64,000 nt of DNA. Source: Exophiala sp. HKRS030 (Eukaryota > Ascomycota > Eurotiomycetes > Chaetothyriales > Herpotrichiellaceae). The notes below the pieces were generated by a model, which made no database searches, was not told the DNA's origin, and saw only the letters and a list, made by a program, of their open reading frames with translations. The position numbers and the translations under genes are program-made. The stretch spans positions 2,914,001-2,978,000 of the forward strand of contig JAHWDD010000002.1 of NCBI GenBank assembly GCA_023897205.1. Reading direction: 5' to 3'. This document shows, piece after piece, positions 56,588-64,000 of the stretch; the stretch's first letter is position 1, and each line of letters begins with the position of its first letter.

Positions 56588-58555
56588 TCATGGCCATATC
56601 CACCCGTTTGGAGAATACGGCGGGGGGTTCTCATCATTGTCACCAGCTTCACCGACGTTGGTGATGGTTCCGGCCGAGTCTGTGGGACCAGAGGCCAAGT
56701 CATCATCACCGTCGTTTGGGACCTGGGGGGCCCACGTGTCGGACGTTGATACCGAGGGTGTCCCGTCGGCTGGCGACTGGGGTGTCTGCTGTGACTGTCG
56801 TCTTCCTGGTCTAGCTGATGGTGCCGCCGGTGCCGGAACATTCTGTACGTTGGAGCTTTCTCCCGCCTGCAAGAGAGACTGCCGGTCTTGTTGGATCTTT
56901 CTCTTCAACGCGGACCACGTGGAAGCTCGCCTACGAGAGGAAGGAGGAGGAGGAGGAGGGTCTGGTAGACGGGTCGTAACACAATCCTCGACGACCGAAG
57001 TGGTGGTGGATCTGGTGTTTGTGCGGACGAGACGATGTTCGTTCGAGCCAGACCGGTAGGTGAATGCTGAGGTGGTGGAGTCGAGGTCACTCTCGAGAGT
57101 CGGTATCCTTTCGAGGCCCGTGTCATCAGGACCCAAACCCGACAAAGGGCTACCGCCGCCTCCGCCGTCGACAAGACTCTCATCTTCCCGATCGAGAGAC
57201 GAGCCTCTTCGATACCGCTCGAAGTGGCCTTGGGAGTACCACAGATGCAGCACCTTTCTGTATTCTTTCAGGCTTGCGTCGAAGTCGTGGTCTTCGTGCA
57301 TCACGTTGCGTGTCTCGGCGTAACTCAGCTTCTGGACCAGGAGGAGCTCGAGGATGTGTGCCTTCAGGGTACACCACTCTTTGACCCGGTCTTCGGACAT
57401 GGAGGGGACCATGGCCGTGAAGGAAAAGGTGTCGTCCGACTTTTCGGTGTTGGTGAGGGCGAAGCGCAGCCCGCCGTTGTCTGTCTGGTTGAGCACGGAG
57501 AGCTGTGATGGTTTGGGGAGTTGTTGGCACCGAAGTCGAATTTTGAGGAGGAACTCTTTGTTGTACCTCCAGTAGCCCCGTTTGGAGTCGTAGACGCTGT
57601 CACCACTGGGAGCGGCCGTTTCGCTGAGATACGCCCGGTAGTTGACAGTGTCCAGATGTCTGACGAACTGAGGAAGGTCGGCGTCTGGATCGTCCTTGAC
57701 GGCTTCGTCGCCTCGCAGTTCTCGACGAGACATCCGCAGCAATTTCTGCCGCCTGCGATTGTACTCTTCGAGGTCGGCCTGGCGGGATGCGGCGTTCCTC
57801 GCCCGTGCCTCGATCATCTTCTGGTTCCAGTGGTGCCGGGTAGTTCCTCCAATCTGTCTGGGTAGGGCTTTGTCGCACCAGAGACAAATTCTCCTTCGCT
57901 CCTTGTCAGCGTCGAGCTTGCCGCCACATTGCAGACCATGGCAATCCGTGTCCCCGGAGGAAATGGCTTCCCAGTTTTGCAGGTCCTTACAATTGAGGCA
58001 TAACCAGCCGTCGTCCTTTAGCGTGCAGGTGCAGTAGTCTTTGGTGCTGCCGTCAGGATCGTGCCACTGGGTGTGCTTGGCAACAGGCACAGAAGCATCC
58101 AATTCAAAGCGATGGCTTCGACTGATGTTCCCAGACTCCCAACAACCCTTGCATAGGTAACGGATCCGGTTCTGAAACGTGTTCTCGTGGCCTCTGGCGA
58201 AAGATGACCGAACGATGCAAGCCGCACAGATGGGTTTCGAGCAATACCGACAAGGCCTTGGGTTCGAACCTTTTGTATGAGCAGGAGACGAACATTCAAA
58301 CGGGGCTCGAGTCTTGAGACTCTGCCAGTATTTCGTTGCGTGCTGACCGACCCTGAGCTCTTTCCGGACGGCCACGGGTTGTCCCAGATTATGGGTATTT
58401 TCAGGTCTCGCGAAGCCGTGGAGGACCGCACGGAGCGTGGCATTGACCCTTGAAAGAGCAATCAGGTCCCCAACAGGAAGCGTCTCGCTCAAGCTGCTGG
58501 CAACGGGCCACAATGCCAGAAGTGACTCCAGGCCTGGGGAGGACGTGTCCTGCAT
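56588..58555 (-). CDS. F-box-like, cysteine-rich protein with C-terminal PPxY motif
   Basis: A single exon encodes 655 residues. The frame is open above, but the first ATG is at 58555 (MQDTSSPGLESLL). An F-box-like helix LPVGDLIALSRVNATLRAVL lies near residues 27-46. A cysteine/histidine-rich region follows (CSSP, CRYCSKPICAACI, CKGC, CTCTLKDDGWLCLNC, CGGKL, CLWC), spaced like several zinc-binding knuckles. Next comes a coiled-coil-like Arg-rich segment (EARARNAASRQADLEEYNRR). The C-terminal 200 residues are disordered, with a run of six or more prolines. The last residues contain PPPY (about 644-647), a WW-domain ligand. I recognise the layout from uncharacterised ascomycete proteins; a role as ubiquitin ligase adaptor is inferred from the F-box-like and PPxY elements. 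Confidence 0.8.
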   Translation of the reverse strand: MQDTSSPGLESLLALWPVASSLSETLPVGDLIALSRVNATLRAVLHGFARPENTHNLGQPVAVRKELRVGQHATKYWQSLKTRAPFECSSPAHTKGSNPRPCRYCSKPICAACIVRSSFARGHENTFQNRIRYLCKGCWESGNISRSHRFELDASVPVAKHTQWHDPDGSTKDYCTCTLKDDGWLCLNCKDLQNWEAISSGDTDCHGLQCGGKLDADKERRRICLWCDKALPRQIGGTTRHHWNQKMIEARARNAASRQADLEEYNRRRQKLLRMSRRELRGDEAVKDDPDADLPQFVRHLDTVNYRAYLSETAAPSGDSVYDSKRGYWRYNKEFLLKIRLRCQQLPKPSQLSVLNQTDNGGLRFALTNTEKSDDTFSFTAMVPSMSEDRVKEWCTLKAHILELLLVQKLSYAETRNVMHEDHDFDASLKEYRKVLHLWYSQGHFERYRRGSSLDREDESLVDGGGGGSPLSGLGPDDTGLERIPTLESDLDSTTSAFTYRSGSNEHRLVRTNTRSTTTSVVEDCVTTRLPDPPPPPPSSRRRASTWSALKRKIQQDRQSLLQAGESSNVQNVPAPAAPSARPGRRQSQQTPQSPADGTPSVSTSDTWAPQVPNDGDDDLASGPTDSAGTITNVGEAGDNDENPPPYSPNGWIWP

Positions 58556-59174
58556 TGTTGCGCAAGTCGTACCTGGCGAACGACCTCGACTGGCGGGATG
58601 GCACAAAGATATGAAAGGGGCATTATGCTACTCTGGTTTTCTGTTAGTCATGATCGGCACATGAGATCCAGGTCACTGTTCCCCATGGGGCAAAGAAACC
58701 AGCCAGGTGGTGAAGGTGGCGCAGGGTGGACTATAAACGTCCGTACGTGCCCGTGTTGGCCCGAAAAGATGACATCTCGATTGCGACGTTGACTATTCGT
58801 TATGCGGGAGTGTTTTAGGGCGTACGGGGGTACAAGGCCCAGGTGTCCGTACCTAGAAGTACGAGTACGAGGCCTGGGTGGGCCCGTGGCGAGGCTGAAA
58901 AAGCGGCGTGAAGTCGCCCTCCATCGGGATACGCTTTTTTGTCCCTCTCGTATGCGGAGAATGTTCATTTTTATGGCAGCTTCACCAGTCAAGTGTGCCT
59001 CTTCTCTTGAGACGTGACAGAACTTGAATGAGTTGATTGTACAGATGAGTCGTTGAATTACGATCCTTTGAGTACAGCAGTCGCCATTGACGCGTCGAGC
59101 TTGTGCTCTCCCCCTTGCCCAACAAGCAAATCCTTCTACCTGCGGTTTCTCACCACTACTGCTAGCCTTGTGCC
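58556..59174. promoter_or_regulatory. Divergent promoter of F-box-like gene and LSm8
   Basis: This 619-base interval lies between opposed start codons. No coding content or strong consensus element is recognised. Confidence 0.45.
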
Positions 59175-59534
59175 ATGTCTCTTCAAACCTACATTGACAG
59201 TGAGTTGACACTAGAGACCCTTGATTCACTGCGTCAAAATAACTCTGACAATAAATCTGCAGAGAAAGTTCTTGTCATCACTGTGGATGGGCGCACGCTC
59301 GTCGGTATTTTACTGTCCTGCGACCAGGTCACAAATATTGTTTTGAACGATACTGTGGAACGCATCATTCGCCCAGCAGACGATCCGGAGCCGAGTTCTC
59401 AGGTCAGCCATGGCCTCTACCTAGTAAGAGGGGACAACATCACTATCGTGGGTCTAGTAGACGAGGAGTTGGACAACAGTATAGACTGGGAAAAAGTGAG
59501 AGGGGAAGTTATTGGCACGACAAAACATGTGTGA
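59175..59534 (+). CDS. lsm8: U6 snRNA-associated Sm-like protein LSm8
   Basis: Two exons, 59175-59199 and 59263-59534, give 98 residues, the usual LSm8 length. The intron of 63 bases (GTGAGT...CAG) is in frame and free of stop codons, so the unspliced frame also reads through; splicing gives the conserved YIDKKVLVITVDGRTLVG. Sm1 motif (VLVITVDGRTLVGILLSCD) and Sm2 motif (GLYLVRGDNITIVGLVD) are intact. LSm8 assembles with LSm2-7 in the nucleus to bind the 3' end of U6 snRNA for splicing. The 119-residue read-through version would insert 21 residues between the first helix and the first strand, probably disrupting the fold. Confidence 0.93.
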   Translation: MSLQTYIDSELTLETLDSLRQNNSDNKSAEKVLVITVDGRTLVGILLSCDQVTNIVLNDTVERIIRPADDPEPSSQVSHGLYLVRGDNITIVGLVDEELDNSIDWEKVRGEVIGTTKHV

Positions 59535-60137
59535 CCTGGTGGGAAATACCTTTGGACTGGAAGATGTGTCCATTTCGGGCTACCTATGGCCCTCGTCAAA
59601 GTTTGTCTCACCGAGGACGAAGAATCTGATACCTAAAGGCATACGTGGAAGAGATTTCGTCGCAAGGTGGTTGGCTGTGTGATCAACCCTCACGCTCGGA
59701 AAGGAAGCCAAATAGTCTACATGCGCACGACATACCCGCTTGGACTAGGTGATCCATGCTGACGAGGTGCTGGCCAAAGCTTACGATCATTGGATACCTG
59801 CCCTCGTCGTTGCAGAGAGTCCGCCCAAGGCGAGAACTATCCAGCAATCGTCTTGAAAGGAGGGATAAGACCTTACTGCGAAACAACAAGGACAAGAATC
59901 AAGTCCAGATTTCGATATGATGGTCAAGATTTGACACTGAGTGACCTCAATCAAGTGGATTGTATCTATGCTCCCATCCCTACGGTCGGATGCCATCCTC
60001 GACAAATCAAACATTCAATGTTCCTCATTCTCGGCTTCCTCTTCGATCACATGAATCTGCCGTGTTGCAGCATCCTCGAGTTGTTTCCTTGTGTCAGATT
60101 TTTCGAATAGCGCTCATCAATAGTCCAAATTCAGACA
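59535..60137. other. Intergenic region between convergent genes
   Basis: This 603-base stretch lies between the LSm8 stop and the stop of the minus-strand MFS gene. No coding content is supported. Confidence 0.45.
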
Positions 60138-62035
60138 TCAATAAGTGAAACGGAAGGCCGGATGGTCGTCACCAAGATTTCGCTTCTCATCCTCAGGCAA
60201 ATCATACCTGTCATCCCTTCTACCTTGATCGCGCAAAGCGTTTTCTTTCTTAATGTAGAAGAGAAGTATGATGGCGCTTACAACGCATAGCCAGACCAAT
60301 GCGAGGCCCAGCCCATAGCCAAGGTGATATTCGGGCGCTTCGCTCGTTATGAACATGTTCCTGCAGAAGGTCAGTCAATGGTACTCTTGTATTCTTTGTC
60401 AAGCACCTACGAGGCTATTATACCTCCACAATTACCGAAGCCTACCATCATGGCGCTACTAACACCCCGTTTGTAGTGTCCCGACATGTTGTTACTCACC
60501 CAGACAAGGGTGATTGGCTGGGCAATATAACCACCTGAGATGATCAGGTAAAGAGCAAAGTATCGAACGCCGACTGCCACACGATGGATATTCAGCAAGA
60601 TGATATATCCAATGGTTGCCACAACACAGCCAAAGATGATGAAACTGAATCGGTGATGAAGTTTGTCACTCAGTACGGCTGTAGTAAGAGCGCATACGGT
60701 GGCGACAACAAATATGGGAATGGACATGACTTGAGCATGGATCGAAGTCCAGCCCAGTTGTTTCAGGATGGTCGGCGTGAACAAGGCTCCCGAATAACTG
60801 GTGGTCACAATACCAATATACATGGCGATGCTATGTTCAAGGTTAGCTTTCCTTTCGCACTTGCTCAGGGGAAGAAGGGGTTCACTAACCCAAGGTATAT
60901 CTTGATATCGCCAAAGACTCGCTTTGCAGCTGTCTTATTCCAGTGGCTCATCGTGGCGTCCTCAACATCGAGAGCAAGACGGCGGATGAGCAGTTCTCGC
61001 TCGTCGCTCTTCAAGAACTTTGCGGTTTCGGGCCAATCTGGAATGATCCAGTACGAGATGACTGCGACGACAAAGGTAAAAATGCCCTCGAGGATGAAGA
61101 TCCATCGCCAGCCTCCGTATCCAGCGATGCCTGCCATGTGTGCGATGGCGTATGCCTGGTAATTATGAGTATGGAATAACAAAGATGGACGGGTCAACCA
61201 ACCAGTAAACCCGAGAAAGCTCCAGCAATGATCGAAGCCGAAAAGAAGAGATTGAAACGAAACTGAAGCTCATAACGCTTGTAATACCTGGGGGTATAGC
61301 TTAGTCAATGGTTGCCAAACGTCACAGTTGTCCACTTACATCGAGATCAGGTACAGACATCCCGGGAAGAATCCAGCCTCTAAAGCGCCTATTATAACTC
61401 GACAGACAACAAGGCCGGCAAATGATTGTGTAACTCCCTGGCATACTGTCACGACACCCCAGAGTGCCATGATGGTACTGATGAATACGGACGGACGCAC
61501 GTTCTTGAGTACCTAAAGAGAGTCACATTAATATATCTTCCCCCGTTGTTAATTGTGGTCGGCGATTCCGGTCTATCTTGTTGACCCGCCTTTTTTTGGA
61601 TCAACTCGACGACCACTACCACCATCAGCGCTCAAAAAGGCCGTCACGTACCAGATTGGCAGGCACCTCCAGGAGGATGTAAGGCACGAAGAAGGTAAAG
61701 AGGGCGATGTTGTAATCAGATCCATGCATGTTGAGGTCTTTTTCGAGGCCTTGAATGCGGGCATTGCCGATATTGATCCTGGGAGAGATCGGTCAACATT
61801 TGGCGAATTTTCCCCAAACGACAAGCAAGAGGAGAGATTACCGATCAATGAAGGCGCAGAGGAAGAGCAAGAAAGTAATGGGGATCAAATTGAGATCGAT
61901 CTTCCACAAGAGCTTCTTCTCGAGCACGGGGTCAATCTCCAGATCAGCTCCTTTCAGACTGATGATGGTATTGCTTTCGACTTTCTCGACGGGAACATCT
62001 TCAATCTCGGATTGATTACGGACCTTGTCCGCCAT
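60138..62035 (-). CDS. MFS transporter, anion:cation symporter (Dal5/Tna1-like) family, seven exons
   Basis: Exons (5' to 3'): 62035-61842, 61778-61652, 61512-61340, 61287-61203, 61155-60890, 60830-60411 and 60360-60138 (495 residues). All introns are 47-139 bases and every junction keeps the frame. Landmarks: KIDLNLIPITFLLFLCAFID then RINIGNARI (first helix and signature across junction 1), PYILLEVPANL, GALEAGFFPGCLYLISMYY, KRYELQFRFNLFFSASIIAG, GWRWIFILEG and PAQ-free loops ending with FGNCGGIIASNMFITSEAPE-type sequence near the last helices. About 12 spans are expected in the plasma membrane. Relatives import nicotinate, allantoate or other carboxylates; the substrate is unknown. It has far more introns than the other MFS genes here, so it belongs to a different subfamily. 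The long non-coding region on its 5' side is its promoter. Confidence 0.9.
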
Positions 62036-63734
62036 TGTTGCCGGCAGGGTTGGTTTGAGGGGAGCAAGGTGAGGAAAGACTGTAGAATGCCCTTGTGGTT
62101 ACCCAGAAAGATGTCGGCCGGATACTGCGACACGCGAGAAGTCTGGGAGGTTGGGCAGGCGATTGGGGTTGTCGCTTGCTATGGCCGGACCACTAGTTAT
62201 ATATCTCGAGCATTATCTATATCCAGTCGCCGATCCTGAACGTGGACCAGTCGCTGAGGAGGACAGCAGCCGAGGACGATTACCGTGAACGAATGCAGTT
62301 ATCATTCCGTCCTGGGGGCGGCCAATGGACTCTGATGATGGTGTCTGGGGGTATACACTAGGGTCTTGGTAATGCGATCGAAGACCCTGCGCTACCCTTT
62401 CCCACGTTCGGAGAGCTTGGCTCGGTAGGATTGCTTGACGTTTCTTCTAGTGCTGAGAAGCACCTTCAGAGACGAGTACAAGGACGTGGAATGCGGGTTG
62501 TGGGTAGTAACCGGCCTGTTTGCCGATCCAGGGGATGAGACAAGCAACTCTTTTGTGCTACTCACAACAAGAGCTTAATCAAAATATACTGGGCGGCGGC
62601 AAATCATCATCATCAGCAGGTCATGGTTGCAGCTGGTTCAAAGAAAACAAACCACTGGGTATCCGAAGGAGGATTAGGGGGGCGTCGATCCGGGCTCTCT
62701 CGCGGGGCTCCCGCAGAACAACTCCGCACGATTTCCGTTGTCAGGAAAGCAGTGGCTGATTGTTTTTTTGACGGGCGAATAGCCTGAAGAACATTGGCAT
62801 ATCCGAGGTGTGAAGACAAGAGTTGATTGGGGGAGAGGGAGAGGTGTTGTGTGTGGTGGGCAATCTACTGTACAGTACTCGTAGTATCCGTACGATACTC
62901 CGTAAATGAAAAGAGGAGACCAGAGAGCGGAATTAAGTACGACAGAGGAGTAAGGATGAACGGAACTAGACACCGCTCTGTTGTTCAACCTCCCCTATGT
63001 ACTATACCCCTTGCAAGTACCAGTACTGTAAAGGTGGGAAGTAGGTGACGGCAGCCACGATTTCTCTCGACACTATGCATACCTTCAACATCCTATTCAT
63101 CTAACACAAAGATCTACGCATGCTGTACTGTACTGAACAGCGAAAGGTACAAGTATCATGGGGTTATACATTTATCGCCGGACGGACAAGGGTCCGAACA
63201 AGATTCACGGGTATCTTCCGTTCGCTGATTAGGTAGGTAGATACCTGAGATTGTGGCTACCAGAGGAGGGAAGGGTTCGCCCATCAGGTAGCCCTCGGAT
63301 AATGCCCGTTCTCGTTGATAACATACATACGACTTGGATGTGAAGTTGCTGGTAGATGTTTGTTTAAAAGGTGTTATTCCGTAAGTGAGGTCTCGTACTC
63401 CTCATGCAGGTGCCCGAAACTCCTGCAGGCCAAACTGGAAAATATAGGATTGGAATGGGAAATTTCACGAGTCGTAACCTTACCTTGGTGGTGTTGGTAA
63501 TCGAGCCGAGAGCGAGAGGGTTCCAGGGAACAAATGTCAAGTATCCTTGTTGAGGGAGAAATGGAAACGATATCGTCGTGTGTAGGATCGAAACAGGACA
63601 GGGTTTTCGATGCCATGCCCGTGATGGTAGGAACAATGTCTGGAAGCAATCGTGCTCCGTGGGCCCAAATAAAAAGGGCGTCATCTAAATTCTATCTATC
63701 TCAGGAAATGTTGTAAGGTCTACTTTGCAAGAGC
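62036..63734. other. 1.7 kb non-coding region, MFS promoter side
   Basis: No gene is supported. Visible content includes GTACAGTACTCG-type repeats near 62870-62885, one TACTCCGTA copy at 62896-62904, a TACTGTAC run near 63124-63133, and GTAGGTAG near 63233-63240. Confidence 0.5.
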
Positions 63735-63994
63735 TCAACTCCCGTATGGCATACTCGATGGCATTCTGTACATCCGGTGGTCCCACAAGTCGTAAACAAG
63801 GTCGGAGAAAGGATACCTAGTCTTCTGACTCCTCCCCAAACCCACATCAACAAACTCTTTCGTGACCGGAGATGTTCTATGCTTAGAGAAACCAACAAGG
63901 CTTGAACTGTTCGTCTCGCGGGATTCTTCTATGCAGCGCATTTCGCCAACAAACCCTCCCAAGGCTTCAACGGAATCTTGCCATTTTGCGGCTT
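63735..63994 (-). CDS. Possible 3' end of a minus-strand gene truncated by the window
   Basis: One minus-strand frame stays open from about 63994 to a stop at 63735. It reads like protein: WQDSVEALGGFVGEMRCIEE, then TRYPFSDLVYDLWDHRMYRM. A stop codon and an AG lie just upstream in the last bases of the window, so this would be a final exon whose earlier part is outside. No family is recognised. It could be a chance open frame. Confidence 0.25.
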
Positions 63995-64000
63995 CTCAGG

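Noticed and set aside
56637..58037. Several open frames on the plus strand opposite the F-box-like gene
   Set aside because: They mirror GC-rich coding sequence, contain no motifs and have no splice logic.

Overview
The window is nuclear DNA of a filamentous ascomycete (Pezizomycotina). Genes are split by short introns (about 48-104 bases) with GTRNGT-type donors and YAG acceptors. Fungal families dominate: Zn2Cys6 regulators, a bZIP of the DUF3425 type, a SepH-type septation kinase and a HulA/Rsp5 ubiquitin ligase. A Eurotiomycete such as a black yeast (Chaetothyriales) is my tentative guess, from gene style only. There are no rRNA genes, confident tRNA genes, CRISPR arrays, complete transposons, or PKS, NRPS or terpene synthase cores.

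Layout, left to right. (1) 1-4487: a truncated L-rhamnonate dehydratase, divergent from a four-exon Zn2Cys6 regulator. (2) 6359-6619: a small cysteine-rich conserved protein, followed by 3.3 kb of gene-free, repeat-rich sequence. (3) 9883-11555: an MBOAT/wax-synthase-like membrane acyltransferase. (4) 12280-16719: a SepH/Cdc7-type kinase. (5) 18379-21261: a zinc alcohol dehydrogenase and an alpha/beta hydrolase. (6) 21346-22049: a bZIP regulator. (7) 23273-35144: a putative catabolic cluster. It holds a Zn2Cys6 regulator, a peroxisomal SCP2-type thiolase ending in SKL, a peroxisomal acyl-CoA synthetase ending in SRL, an MFS anion transporter and a secreted tannase/feruloyl-esterase-family protein. 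(8) 36793-37869: a lineage-type protein of unknown function, then another 3.4 kb gene-poor stretch. (9) 41320-45862: a Vps9/CUE Rab GEF divergent from an ASNSD1-like protein. (10) 46479-50365: an MCT-like MFS transporter and an amino acid transporter. (11) 50965-59534: housekeeping genes, namely a Pab2-like poly(A) binding protein, HulA/Rsp5, an F-box-like protein with a PPxY motif, and LSm8. (12) 60138-62035: a seven-exon MFS transporter. (13) The right end is mostly non-coding, with perhaps the tail of one more minus-strand gene.

The most interesting group is region 7. As a hypothesis, the secreted esterase releases an aromatic or acyl acid, the MFS permease imports it, the SRL-tagged ligase activates it to a CoA thioester inside peroxisomes, and the SKL-tagged thiolase shortens it. 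The ligase and thiolase share a 618-base divergent promoter. The dehydrogenase and hydratase steps expected between them are not in the window. A second notable signal is a dispersed 9-mer, TACGGAGTA, found nine times in intergenic DNA. Exon boundaries were placed by hand from frame, splice sites and family conservation.
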